A stretch of 64,000 bases of DNA, taken from contig CAYQJS010000002.1 in the NCBI GenBank assembly GCA_964417895.1, forward strand, positions 1 to 64,000, written 5' to 3'. The notes below the pieces were generated by a model. It saw nothing but the letters and a program-made list of their open reading frames with translations. It ran no database searches and was not told the DNA's origin. The position numbers and the translations under genes were made by a program. The DNA is from CAYQJS01 sp964417895. GTDB lineage: Bacteria > Chloroflexota > UBA6077 > SHYK01. Of the stretch, positions 1-7,820 are shown piece after piece (the first letter of the stretch is position 1; each line of letters opens with the position of its first letter).

Positions 1-107
1 GGAGACGCCCTCACCCCAACCCCTTCGACAGGCTCAGGGCAGGCTCTCTCCCAGAGGGAGAGGGGGACCATCCTCGCCCCTCCCCCAGGATTGGGGGAGG
101 GGTTGGG
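1..107. repeat. GAGAGGG-type repeat cluster at window edge
   Basis: Two palindromic units lie back to back: CTCTCCCAGAGGGAGAGGG and CCCCTCCCCCAGGATTGGGG followed by a G-rich tail. Nearly the same second unit occurs inside the mocA-like gene near 33920. The dnaE2 reading frame is open through this segment back to base 3, so it may be coding or leader; the sequence cannot decide. Confidence 0.7.
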
Positions 108-3100
108 GTGGGGGCCCGACCCGAAGCCCCTGTCCCCTATCCCCTGTCCCCTGTCCCCTACGTCGAGCTGCACTGCCACACCTGCTACTCGTTTCGGGAG
201 GGAGCGTCGACGCCGCGCCAGCTGCTGGCTCAAGCGGCTACCCTGGGCTACCCGGCCCTGGCCGTCACCGATCGAGATGGTCTGTATGGGGCAATGGAGT
301 TCGCCAAAGCGGCGGAGGTCGCCGGGGTACGGCCCATCATCGGGGCAGACGTAACGCTCCAGGGTGGCTACCAGCTGGTCCTGCTGGCTGAGACGAGGCA
401 GGGCTACGCGAACCTGTGTCGGCTCATCAGTGGGGCCCGCCTGGCCGAAGCCTCCGTAGGGGACAGGGGACAGGGGATAGGGGACAGGGGCTGCGACGAA
501 GGAACGAGGGGACAGGGGACAGGGGACAGGAGCGGGGACGCGGGGGCACGGGGCTACCGCCCTCACCCCAGCCCTCTCCCAGAGGGCTCATCGTTATACA
601 TAAGTCTGTCAAGTAAGTTTGTTGAGGCGTCCGACGATGCGGCAGAAGAGACTCCGGCACCGGTTCCAAGCACGGAATCGGCCAAATGCAGCCCTCGGAC
701 CAGCACGGCTCTTCCTAGCAACCGGTCCCCAAAACCTCCTCGGCGGCACGAAATTCGTGCCTGGAACAACTTAACAAATACCTTATGTATAAGGATGAGC
801 CCAGAGGGAGAGGGTGCCCCCTCCGGCCCCCGACCCCCGACCCCTGCCCCCCAGTCCGGCCCCCGACCCCCGACCCCCGACCCCCAGCCGATCGGCGTTC
901 GGCCGCTGGAGCCCAACCCCCAGATCAGCCTCGCGGACCTTGCGCGGCACAGCGGTGGGCTCATCGCCCTCTCGGGCAATGAGCGCGGCGAGGTGCCCGC
1001 GCTGGTCGCGGCCGGCCAGTGGGAGCGCGCCGCGGCCGCGGCGCGCCGCTATGCGCGCTGGTTCGGGTCGGACAACTTCTTCATCGAGCTGCAGCAGACG
1101 TTGACGCTAGGCGACACCCAGCGAAACCGCGACCTCGTGGCGCTGGCCCGCCAGCTCGGCCTCGGCGTCGTGGCTACCAACGACGTTTGGTACCACGACC
1201 GCCAGCGGCACCGCCTGCATGACGTGCTGGTGGCGGTCCGCCACCGCGCCACGCTGGATGGCTCGCATCGCGTGCGGCACGCCAACTCAGAGCGCTACCT
1301 CAAGTCGGCGGAGGAGATGACCGAGCTGTTCGAGGAGACGCCCGAGGCGCTCGCGAATACGCTGGCTATAGCGGAGCGGTGTCGCTTCGATCTGGTGAGC
1401 GACCTCGGGTACGAGTTCCCTTGCGCGGACGTGCCGCCGGGCGAGACACCGGACAGCCACCTGGCCAATGTCTGCCGGGAGGCTTTTGATAGGAAGTACC
1501 CAGAGCACCCCTCCCCCCAGCTCCCTCCCCTCGTAGGGGAGGGGGAGCAGGAGAAGAGCGTTCGGGGGACACCCCCGACCCCCCGGCAGAGGGGGCTCGG
1601 CCCCCTCTGCACTCCCCCGAGCACGACCCCCTCCCCTGAGAAGGGAGGGGGAGAGAAGATGGGTTTGGGGGGACACCCCCCACTCCCCCCGCCAGAGGGG
1701 CTCAGCCCCTCTGGACTCCCCGGGTACGTTTCTGCTCCCCCGCTGCCAATCCGCAATCCGCAATCCGCAATCCGCAATCGCCTTGTCCCCTGTCCCCTGT
1801 CCCCTGTCCCCTGCAACCGTAGGGCGGAAGCCGCCCTGCGGTTGCAAGAGGAGCTGGCCCTCATCAAGAAGCACGGGCTCGCCGGCTTCTTCCTGGCTTA
1901 CTACGACCTCCTCAAGCTCGCCGGCCGCATCGCTGGCGAGCTCAAGGGCCGTGACCAGGCTCTCCCCCCCGACGAGCGGCCCGTGGGCCGCGGGCGCGGA
2001 TCGTCCGTCAGCTCCATCGTCTGCTACCTCATCGGCCTCTCCCACATCGATCCCATCGCCAACGAGCTGTTCCTGGGGCGCTTCCTGAACGAGGAGCTAT
2101 CCTCGGTGCCGGATATCGATCTCGACTTCCCGCGCGACATTCGCGAGGCGCTGCTCAAATGCGTCTGGACCGAGTTCGACGAGGGCCGGGCAGCGCTCGT
2201 GTGCGCCTACTCCACCTACCACGGCCGAGCGGCGGTCCGGGACGTGGGCAAAGCGCTCGGGCTGCCGGCCCTGGAGATCGACCACCTCGCCAAGCTCCTG
2301 GACGCATGGTCCGGCGACGCTCTCGAGCACGAGGTCGAGCACCTCCCGGGGTTCCGGAGCAGGATGGGCAAGCCCCTGTGGCGCGACCTCCTGGAGCTGA
2401 GCCAGCAGCTCATCGGCCTCCCGCGCCACGTCACCCAGCACGTGGGCGGCATGGTCCTCTCCGCGGGCCCTCTCCAGGAGCTGGTGCCGCTGGAGCCCAC
2501 GCGCATGGAGGGGCGCGTCATGTGCCAGTGGGACAAGGACTCGGTGGACGATGCACGCATGGTGAAGATCGACTTCCTCGCGCTGGGCATGCTCTCGCTG
2601 GTGGACGAGTGCCTGAACACCATCGAGCAGCGCCACGGCGCCCGGCCCGACCTCGGACGCATCCCCCATGACGACCCCGAGGTCTTCGATCGCATCTGCG
2701 AGGGCGACACCATCGGGCTGTTCCAGATCGAGAGCCGAGCGCAGATCGTGAGCCTCAACGTGACGCAGCCTCGCAACCTGGACGACCTCGCCGTCCAGGT
2801 TGCCATCGTGCGGCCGGGGCCCATCGTGAGCGGCGCGTTCCGGCCCTTCATGGAGTACCGCCGGCGCATCCTGCAGGGCGAGACGGTAAACGTGCGCTAC
2901 ATCCATCCCTGCCTGGAGCCGGTGCTGAGGGAGACGCTGGGGGCGGTGCTCTACCAGGAGCAGGTGATCCAGGTGGCGATGGAGATCGCGGGCTACTCCG
3001 CGGGCGAGGCGGACCGATTGCGCCGCAACCTGAACCGACGGGGCGGCGCCGAGCTGGCCGGCGAGGACTGGCCGGACTTCCTGGATCGGGCGCGGAGGCG

Positions 3101-4256
3101 GGAGATTCCGGACGAGGCCACCGAGGCTGCCTTCAAGTCCATCCTCGCCTTCGCGGCCTACGGGTTCCCCAAGAGCCACGCTGTCGCCTTCGGCCTGCTG
3201 GCCTACGAATCGGCGTGGCTGCGCTACCGCTACCCGGCCGAGTACTACGCCGCCCTGCTCAACAACCAGCCGATGGGCTTCTACTCGCCCGAGGTGATCG
3301 CGGGGGACGCGCGCCGCCACGGCATCGAGCTGGCGCGCCCCGACGTCAACCTCAGCGCCGCGGCCTGCACCGTCGACACCGACTCCCGGATCCGACTGGG
3401 CCTCGCCGAGGTGAAGGGGATCGGGCGAGACATCATGCAGCGCTCTCCTCTCGCCGACGCCATCGTCGCCGAGCGCGATGCCCGTGGGCCCTACGCGTCG
3501 GTGGCGGACTTCGCCACTCGGACCGGCTGCAGGACCGAAGTGCTGGAGAACCTCGTCATGGCAGGCGCCTTTGACGGATTGCGGAATGGCCGGCGGGAGC
3601 TTCTCTGGCAGGTAGGCCTGCTCCGTACCCGGGGAGTCCAGAGGGGCAGAGCCCCCCTGGCGGGGCGTACCCGGGGAGTCCAGAGGGGCTCTGCCCCTCT
3701 GGCGGGGGGAGTGGGGGGTGTCCCCCCAGGCTCAACTAAACTCCCCCTCCCCTCGCAGGGGAGGGGGCCGGGGGGAGGGGTGTATCAAAAAGCTCTGCTT
3801 CTTCCCATTGATCAAGACATGGTAGCTCTCCCACCCCAGAGTGGGTGGGAGGAGCTGGTGGCCGAGTACGAGATCCTGGGGCTATCGCCCCAGCAACACG
3901 CCATGGCGCTGCTGCGGGGAAGCCTCGATCCGGACATCGCCACCAGCGCAGAGGCCGTGCAGATGCCCCACGACGCCGAAGTACGGGTAGCCGGCCTGGT
4001 GACGTGCCGCCAGCGCCCGAGCACGGCGAAGGGCGTGGTCTTCGTGTCGTTGGAGGACGAGTACGGCCTGGCGAACGTAGTGGTCTACCCGCAGCTTTTC
4101 GACCGCGAGCGCACCCTCCTGATCACTGCGCCTATGCTCATCGTGCACGGGCGGGTGCAGCGCCAGAACGATGTGGTCCACATCGTGGCACGAGCCTTCG
4201 AACGGCTCGAGGTTCCAGGTGAGCGGCTGGCCCGGGTCTCGCACGACTTTCGATAA
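108..4256 (+). CDS. dnaE2: Error-prone DNA polymerase III alpha subunit, DnaE2 type, with three in-frame repeat insertions
   Basis: Replicative-type polymerase used in damage tolerance and induced mutagenesis. The N-terminal PHP domain starts at YVELHCHTCYSF (about residue 18). The polymerase core has GRGRGSS and the catalytic PDIDLDF, followed by MCQWDKD and KIDFLALGML; the C-terminal OB domain holds VTCRQRPSTAKGVVF and ends SHDFR. The QWDKD block and this C-terminus are typical of DnaE2 rather than replicative DnaE1. At 1382 aa it is about 300 aa longer than usual. The excess lies in three blocks of repeat DNA (about 459-900, 1500-1835, 3629-3790), all in frame and between conserved domains. 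The GTG start at 108 is itself inside repeat sequence, and the frame is open upstream to base 3, so the true start may lie outside the window. No imuA/imuB partner is visible. Confidence 0.85.
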   Translation: MGARPEAPVPYPLSPVPYVELHCHTCYSFREGASTPRQLLAQAATLGYPALAVTDRDGLYGAMEFAKAAEVAGVRPIIGADVTLQGGYQLVLLAETRQGYANLCRLISGARLAEASVGDRGQGIGDRGCDEGTRGQGTGDRSGDAGARGYRPHPSPLPEGSSLYISLSSKFVEASDDAAEETPAPVPSTESAKCSPRTSTALPSNRSPKPPRRHEIRAWNNLTNTLCIRMSPEGEGAPSGPRPPTPAPQSGPRPPTPDPQPIGVRPLEPNPQISLADLARHSGGLIALSGNERGEVPALVAAGQWERAAAAARRYARWFGSDNFFIELQQTLTLGDTQRNRDLVALARQLGLGVVATNDVWYHDRQRHRLHDVLVAVRHRATLDGSHRVRHANSERYLKSAEEMTELFEETPEALANTLAIAERCRFDLVSDLGYEFPCADVPPGETPDSHLANVCREAFDRKYPEHPSPQLPPLVGEGEQEKSVRGTPPTPRQRGLGPLCTPPSTTPSPEKGGGEKMGLGGHPPLPPPEGLSPSGLPGYVSAPPLPIRNPQSAIRNRLVPCPLSPVPCNRRAEAALRLQEELALIKKHGLAGFFLAYYDLLKLAGRIAGELKGRDQALPPDERPVGRGRGSSVSSIVCYLIGLSHIDPIANELFLGRFLNEELSSVPDIDLDFPRDIREALLKCVWTEFDEGRAALVCAYSTYHGRAAVRDVGKALGLPALEIDHLAKLLDAWSGDALEHEVEHLPGFRSRMGKPLWRDLLELSQQLIGLPRHVTQHVGGMVLSAGPLQELVPLEPTRMEGRVMCQWDKDSVDDARMVKIDFLALGMLSLVDECLNTIEQRHGARPDLGRIPHDDPEVFDRICEGDTIGLFQIESRAQIVSLNVTQPRNLDDLAVQVAIVRPGPIVSGAFRPFMEYRRRILQGETVNVRYIHPCLEPVLRETLGAVLYQEQVIQVAMEIAGYSAGEADRLRRNLNRRGGAELAGEDWPDFLDRARRREIPDEATEAAFKSILAFAAYGFPKSHAVAFGLLAYESAWLRYRYPAEYYAALLNNQPMGFYSPEVIAGDARRHGIELARPDVNLSAAACTVDTDSRIRLGLAEVKGIGRDIMQRSPLADAIVAERDARGPYASVADFATRTGCRTEVLENLVMAGAFDGLRNGRRELLWQVGLLRTRGVQRGRAPLAGRTRGVQRGSAPLAGGVGGVPPGSTKLPLPSQGRGPGGGVYQKALLLPIDQDMVALPPQSGWEELVAEYEILGLSPQQHAMALLRGSLDPDIATSAEAVQMPHDAEVRVAGLVTCRQRPSTAKGVVFVSLEDEYGLANVVVYPQLFDRERTLLITAPMLIVHGRVQRQNDVVHIVARAFERLEVPGERLARVSHDFR
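459..535. repeat. GGGGACA heptanucleotide repeats within dnaE2
   Basis: Two runs of the 7-mer GGGGACA, with variants such as GGGGATA, separated by a short unique stretch. They resemble the short tandemly repeated heptamers (STRR) described in filamentous cyanobacteria. The same heptamer on the other strand (CCCCTGT) recurs at 130-158, 1786-1814 and 57410-57440. Confidence 0.8.
586..800. mobile_element. 215-bp MITE-like element inserted in dnaE2
   Basis: The ends are 19-bp inverted repeats, GCTCATCGTTATACATAAG at 586-604 and its complement with one mismatch at 782-800. It is flanked by a perfect 7-bp direct repeat CCAGAGG (579-585 and 801-807), the expected target-site duplication. The target was a GAGAGGG-type palindrome. 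Element plus duplication is 222 bp, a multiple of three, and contains no in-frame stop, so dnaE2 stays open. There is no transposase, so it is non-autonomous. Confidence 0.8.
819..889. repeat. CCCCGAC heptanucleotide repeats within dnaE2
   Basis: Two clusters of the 7-mer CCCCGAC, separated by CCCTGCCCCCCAGTCCGG, encode a Pro-rich stretch (RPPTP units) between the PHP-domain segments of dnaE2. Confidence 0.75.
1500..1835. repeat. Second in-frame repeat block in dnaE2
   Basis: A composite of palindromes rich in CCCTCC/GGAGGG, a 61-bp unit at about 1665-1725 that is the near-exact reverse complement of the unit at 3668-3728, three to four copies of the heptamer CAATCCG (1745-1778), and four copies of CCCCTGT (1786-1814). 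It is translated as a Pro/Gly-rich insert between the CREAFDRKYP and AEAALRLQEEL segments of the polymerase. Confidence 0.8.
3629..3790. repeat. Third in-frame repeat block in dnaE2
   Basis: Contains the direct repeat ACCCGGGGAGTCCAGAGGGG twice (3629 and 3669), followed by a GGAGGGG palindrome. The second copy is the inverse of the unit at 1665-1725. It is translated as a Gly/Arg-rich insert before the DYEILGLS-like segment of the polymerase. Confidence 0.75.
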
Positions 4257-4257
4257 G

Positions 4258-4671
4258 CTACTTCACCTTCGAGATCGGCTGGTCCGGGTGGGCCGGGTTG
4301 GGAATGACCCGGCGGTTGATGGGATCGACGAGCAGGTCCATCTTCTCCAGGGCAGTCAGCCCCACGACGACCTCGTCCCCGAGGACCATCGCACTCTCGA
4401 GCTCCTCTCGGTCCAGCACCTGGACGAGGAAGGATTCGGTGAGGTCCACCGCCTCCCGGCGGCCGTCCGCGTATTCCGCGACCCGCTGGCCGATGATGTC
4501 AAGCCCAAGGCGTGCGACGACGTGGGGCGGCAGAACGCATCGGATCGCCCGCGTGTCCACCAGAGCTTCCGTCTCATAGATCCGGACCCGCTCTGGCGCT
4601 AGCTGCCCGCGGCGCGCGAGGGCAGCCTCCAACGCGTTCGTCAGCTTCGCTCGCGCTCGGACTTCGCCCAT
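4258..4671 (-). CDS. Clan AA aspartic-protease-fold protein, catalytic motif altered
   Basis: 137 aa, convergent with dnaE2 with one base between the stops. The segment EALVDTRAIRCVLPPHVVARLGL followed by VVVGLTALEKMDLLVDP matches the bacterial retropepsin-like (clan AA) fold, but the catalytic Asp-Thr-Gly reads DTR, so proteolytic activity is doubtful. A decayed copy of its N-terminus lies at 6484-6583. Upstream on the minus strand are TTGACA and TATACT spaced 13 bp apart, shorter than a normal sigma-70 promoter. Confidence 0.7.
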   Translation of the reverse strand: MGEVRARAKLTNALEAALARRGQLAPERVRIYETEALVDTRAIRCVLPPHVVARLGLDIIGQRVAEYADGRREAVDLTESFLVQVLDREELESAMVLGDEVVVGLTALEKMDLLVDPINRRVIPNPAHPDQPISKVK

Positions 4672-4730
4672 CGCTACCTCTCACCGTGAGCGAGTATATA
4701 AGGCGGCATTGTGTCAAGCGGGATCGATTG
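4672..4730 (-). promoter_or_regulatory. Putative promoter of the 4258-4671 gene
   Basis: Read on the minus strand, CTTGACACAATG is followed by TATATACT about 40 bp before the ATG. The hexamers are good but the spacing is only 13 bp. Confidence 0.3.
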
Positions 4731-4811
4731 GATCGGGCCGCTCGGCAACTGCGCTGGGTGTGTCAGCGCAGGCGACGCGTTCCGAACCTTCTGTCCGATA
4801 AATCACCGTTC

Positions 4812-6485
4812 TTGAACCTGGACGTTGGTGAACACAACGTCACGAAACGCCGACGGAGTTCCTTCGATGGCGGGAGGTTCGGCCGGTGCGGAACCGCGGG
4901 CGGATGCGACGATGTTGGATGTTCTGCAACAGTCTGTAGTACACTGCGCCTCTTACGACCCGTATTCGGCGGGACCACACAGATCAAGTTTGCCGACGCT
5001 ACCAGTGCGTCGTTCCTGGGGTGTATTCGCCTGAACCTCTCGGTTCCCTTCGGTCGGCCCGCCGTTCTGGTTGCGACATCGCTTGGCACGACAGGGCTGA
5101 TCATTGCTGTCATCGTGCGCCTCATTGCTGGATTTTCGGACCAGCCCGCCGCTACGACTGTTGATGCACGCCAACAGGGTGCCACCGAGATTCGCGACAG
5201 CCCGGCCGCCAGGGTCGCCGCGCCCCTGCCGGCCATCTATACCGTCGCAGAAGGCGACACCCTCTTCGACATCGCGGTTGATCTTGATTCTTCGGTCGAG
5301 GCGCTCGCCTTAGCCAACAATCTGAATGACCTGAATCTCCTGCAGGTAGGCCAGAAGCTGGTGGTACCGCCGCCGGGGAGCGCCCGGCAGCCAACGGATC
5401 CCGCTCTCACCCTGGCCCAGGTCGCTTCGAGCTACGGCCTGGATGCAGGTACTCTGGCGGCGTACAACGGGATGCCGACCGATCTGGTGGGCCAGCCCAC
5501 CGGTCGCGAGGCGCTTCTCTTCCCACCCGGCGCGATACCCATGGCCTTAGCGTCGGGGGCTCAATCACCCGAGTTGCTGGCATCGATTCCGTTCGGCGTA
5601 GAGCGCGCCGTCGAGCCCTTCGTGTATCGCGTCCGCCCGGGGGACACGCTCATCGATGTCGCCTGGAGGCTCGGGATCGACCTCGACACTATCCTGAACA
5701 ACAACAGCAACCTGGTGAATCCCGACCGGATTCGTATTGGCGACGAGCTACTCGTCCTGCCGATTTCGGGTTTGCTGTACCGCGTTGAGGAGGGCGATAC
5801 CCTGTCGGGGATCGCCGAGAAGTTCGGGCTGGACGTCGCCCCGGTCCTCGAGTTCAACTCCCTGGAGCTGGCGAGCAGTATCGAGGTCGGTAGAGATCTG
5901 ATCCTCCCTGGCGCCGGCCCGGTCTATGCCGGCCCCGCGCAGCCCGGCGTCTCTCGGATCCCTGTGCCGTATCGCTCCCAACTCGATGGTACGCCGTGGG
6001 CGGCGGCCAACTGCGGGCCGACCACGCTCGGCATGGGGCTGGCATCTCTGGGAATCCACATGTCCTCCACCGACCTTCGGCGCCAGGTGTTGAACGCCCA
6101 GGGCATATGGGGGAACAACGTAGGCAGTCTGATTGACGCGCTGGCCCGCGTCGCGTCCAGCCACGGTGCGCGGCCAATAGGATTCTTCGACGGCAATCGG
6201 ATCGCGAAGTGGTCCTCAGATGACGTTCGGGAACAACTGCGGGCCGGCCGACCCGTTATCGCGCAGGTCCGTTTCCGAGCGCTCCCCGGGCGCGCCGCGG
6301 TGCGTTACTTCAACGATCACTACATCATCCTCACTGGTCTGAGCGGAGAGAACTTTCTCTACAACGACTCGATCGACTCCGATGGTCCGGGCGCGGATCG
6401 GCTCATGACGGCCGCCCAGCTCGAGGCTGCGATGAACGCCAGCGACCGGCGGTACGCTTATGCGGCTTTTGCCCTCGCTCGGTGA
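4812..6485 (+). CDS. Membrane-anchored LysM protein with C39-like cysteine peptidase domain
   Basis: A single transmembrane anchor (about 5050-5130, VLVATSLGTTGLIIAVIVRL) precedes LysM modules at about 5236 (YTVAEGDTL), 5624 (YRVRPGDTL) and 5776 (YRVEEGDTL), with a degenerate one between the first two. LysM binds peptidoglycan or other GlcNAc polymers. The C-terminal 190 aa are a peptidase C39-like domain with Cys in AANCGPTT (codon 6012), His in NDHYIIL and Asp in YNDSI. The start is uncertain: the frame is open from GTG 4512, but that overlaps the divergent gene. GTG 4686 and TTG 4728, GTG 4758 and TTG 4812 are alternatives, none with a clear Shine-Dalgarno; 4812 was chosen as nearest the anchor. 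Confidence 0.75.
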   Translation: MNLDVGEHNVTKRRRSSFDGGRFGRCGTAGGCDDVGCSATVCSTLRLLRPVFGGTTQIKFADATSASFLGCIRLNLSVPFGRPAVLVATSLGTTGLIIAVIVRLIAGFSDQPAATTVDARQQGATEIRDSPAARVAAPLPAIYTVAEGDTLFDIAVDLDSSVEALALANNLNDLNLLQVGQKLVVPPPGSARQPTDPALTLAQVASSYGLDAGTLAAYNGMPTDLVGQPTGREALLFPPGAIPMALASGAQSPELLASIPFGVERAVEPFVYRVRPGDTLIDVAWRLGIDLDTILNNNSNLVNPDRIRIGDELLVLPISGLLYRVEEGDTLSGIAEKFGLDVAPVLEFNSLELASSIEVGRDLILPGAGPVYAGPAQPGVSRIPVPYRSQLDGTPWAAANCGPTTLGMGLASLGIHMSSTDLRRQVLNAQGIWGNNVGSLIDALARVASSHGARPIGFFDGNRIAKWSSDDVREQLRAGRPVIAQVRFRALPGRAAVRYFNDHYIILTGLSGENFLYNDSIDSDGPGADRLMTAAQLEAAMNASDRRYAYAAFALAR

Positions 6486-6583
6486 GGGCAAATTCGCACG
6501 CTGTCTGGCGCGAGCTGGCCACGCAGCGCGAGCCCGGCGTCCCAGGCGTTAGTCAGCTTCGCTCGCGCTCGGACTTCGCCTAT
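6484..6583 (-). pseudogene. Decayed N-terminal copy of the 4258-4671 gene
   Basis: Read on the minus strand from 6583, the translation IGEVRARAKLTNAWDAGLAL then RGQLAPDSVRI matches the first 31 residues of the 4258-4671 protein (MGEVRARAKLTNALEAALAR, RGQLAPERVRI). The initiator ATG is now ATA and the similarity stops exactly at the end of the LysM gene. Confidence 0.75.
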
Positions 6584-6595
6584 GGGTTCTGGCTC

Positions 6596-6949
6596 CTACT
6601 TGAGGAGACCCGACACCGGTACGAGGCGTTGCCGCACCGGGTCCACACTCAGCCCGAACTCCTCGAGCGTGACCGCGCCCAGGAGCGGAGCAACGCCCTC
6701 TTCTCCGAAGATCACGACGGTAAAGCGCTTCCGATCTTGCAGGCGGACCTGGGCCTGCCCGACGTCGTATTCGACCCGCTCGTCGGCTAGCTGAAAGGGC
6801 CGACGCTCCTGAACCTCGACCCCGAGGCGCCGGAGCAGCGAACGCGGGACCAGCGTGTAGGTCGAGCCGGTATCCACGAGCGCGTCGACTCGCTCGAATC
6901 GGAGCCCCTGGAGGTCGCCGATCTCCAGGGGGATCTCAAAGGTGCCCAT
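6596..6949 (-). CDS. Clan AA aspartic protease (retropepsin-like)
   Basis: 117 aa from ATG 6949. It has the catalytic motif in DALVDTGSTYTLVPRSLLRRLG and the second conserved segment LLGAVTLEEFGLSVDPVRQRLVP, as in bacterial single-domain clan AA aspartic proteases, which should act as dimers. Unlike the 4258-4671 relative it keeps DTG. The frame is open upstream to 7057, but that part is not family-like. Its substrate is unknown. Confidence 0.75.
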   Translation of the reverse strand: MGTFEIPLEIGDLQGLRFERVDALVDTGSTYTLVPRSLLRRLGVEVQERRPFQLADERVEYDVGQAQVRLQDRKRFTVVIFGEEGVAPLLGAVTLEEFGLSVDPVRQRLVPVSGLLK

Positions 6950-7057
6950 GGCCGGAGTATAGCAGCGAGCCGACTGACGACCCGTCGCCCGAGGAGGGCC
7001 GTAAGCCTCTCGATGCCCAGCTTCGGTAAGCTTCGGTCGGCCCCTAATTACGCGCAC

Positions 7058-7203
7058 CCAAGTGGTCAGATGTTACGAATGTTGCCATGCCGAAGGTGGT
7101 CGGTCCGGTAGGGGCGCGGCACGCCGCGCCCGCGGGCGACGCATGCGTCGCCCCTACCGACCCTGCATCAATGGGCCCATGCGCAAGACATCTGACCCAC
7201 TGG
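7058..7203. mobile_element. 146-bp MITE-like element with 10-bp direct repeats
   Basis: Imperfect terminal inverted repeats CCAAGTGGTCAGATGTT (7058-7074) and, on the other strand, CCAGTGGGTCAGATGTCT (from 7203). It is flanked by perfect 10-bp direct repeats TTACGCGCAC (7048-7057 and 7204-7213). The interior holds two hairpins, GGCGCGGCACGCCGCGCC and GGGCGACGCATGCGTCGCCC. Related ends occur at 12951-13099 and 35833-36000. Confidence 0.7.
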
Positions 7204-7248
7204 TTACGCGCACTTGACCCCGAACCCGCTATCTGTCATGCTGCCGGA

Positions 7249-7268
7249 GTCACTGCACGGTCAGTGAC
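7249..7268. promoter_or_regulatory. Inverted repeat upstream of secreted protein gene
   Basis: GTCACTG, a 6-base loop, then CAGTGAC, 18 bp before the ATG at 7287. A TTGACC lies 36 bp upstream. It could be an operator or an mRNA hairpin. Confidence 0.35.
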
Positions 7269-7286
7269 AGAAAGCAGGTAGCAGAC

Positions 7287-7679
7287 ATGCGGCGAACGAT
7301 CCTGCTGGCGGGCGTCCTACCCTTCGTCTCGGCCTTCCTCGGCGGCGTTCCGGCCTTCAGCCTCGTGGCCGCACCACAGGCAACGGCCCAATCCAGTCAG
7401 GCACAAGAGGTGCGAGCATCAGCCTTCACCCTCGTGGGTCCGGATGGCACGGTGCTCGTCCGACTGGGGTCCGGCGGCCAGGGCGCGGGTAACCTGACGC
7501 TGAACGATGCCGAGGGCACGAGGCACCTTTCCATCCGCGGCGTGGGACAAATGGTAGCCTACGATCAGGATGGCACCACGGTAGCCTTCACCGCTGGTCG
7601 TGCCTTTGGCGACCTCCCCGTCAACGGGGTGCTGCTCGGTCCGGACGGGTCAATTGGCATCGTTGCGCCTCAGCCCTAA
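7287..7679 (+). CDS. Secreted hypothetical protein
   Basis: 130 aa with a signal peptide (MRRTILLAG... to ATAQS, cleavage probably after TAQA/ATAQ near residue 35). The mature part, ASAFTLVGPDGTVLVRLG followed by LTLNDAEGTRHLSIRG, is a repetitive beta-strand pattern seen in small exported proteins of environmental bacteria in which each strand carries a data/label-like 'DGT' turn. No catalytic residues are evident and the function is unknown. It is monocistronic. Confidence 0.6.
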   Translation: MRRTILLAGVLPFVSAFLGGVPAFSLVAAPQATAQSSQAQEVRASAFTLVGPDGTVLVRLGSGGQGAGNLTLNDAEGTRHLSIRGVGQMVAYDQDGTTVAFTAGRAFGDLPVNGVLLGPDGSIGIVAPQP

Positions 7680-7820
7680 ACTAAGGGCCCGTCAAAGAAT
7701 AACTTCCTGGGAGCGCGCCAATAATTCTTTCACAGCCCCTAAAGGGTGCCGGTGGCTCACCGCCAAGATGAAGCCCCCGTAGGGCGAGCCAAAGGGGCCG
7801 GCGCAGCACGGGAGGGAGCG

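Noticed and set aside
459..900. dnaE2 insert as an intein
   Set aside because: There are no splicing-block residues (Cys/Ser start, HN end) and the content is heptamers, palindromes and a MITE.
2097..3320. Long antisense open frame opposite dnaE2
   Set aside because: It is a shadow typical of high-GC coding DNA; the plus strand has the polymerase motifs and the antisense protein is low-complexity.
7087..7281. 64-codon open frame across the 7058-7203 element
   Set aside because: It consists of palindromic repeat DNA with no ribosome-binding site or protein-like pattern.
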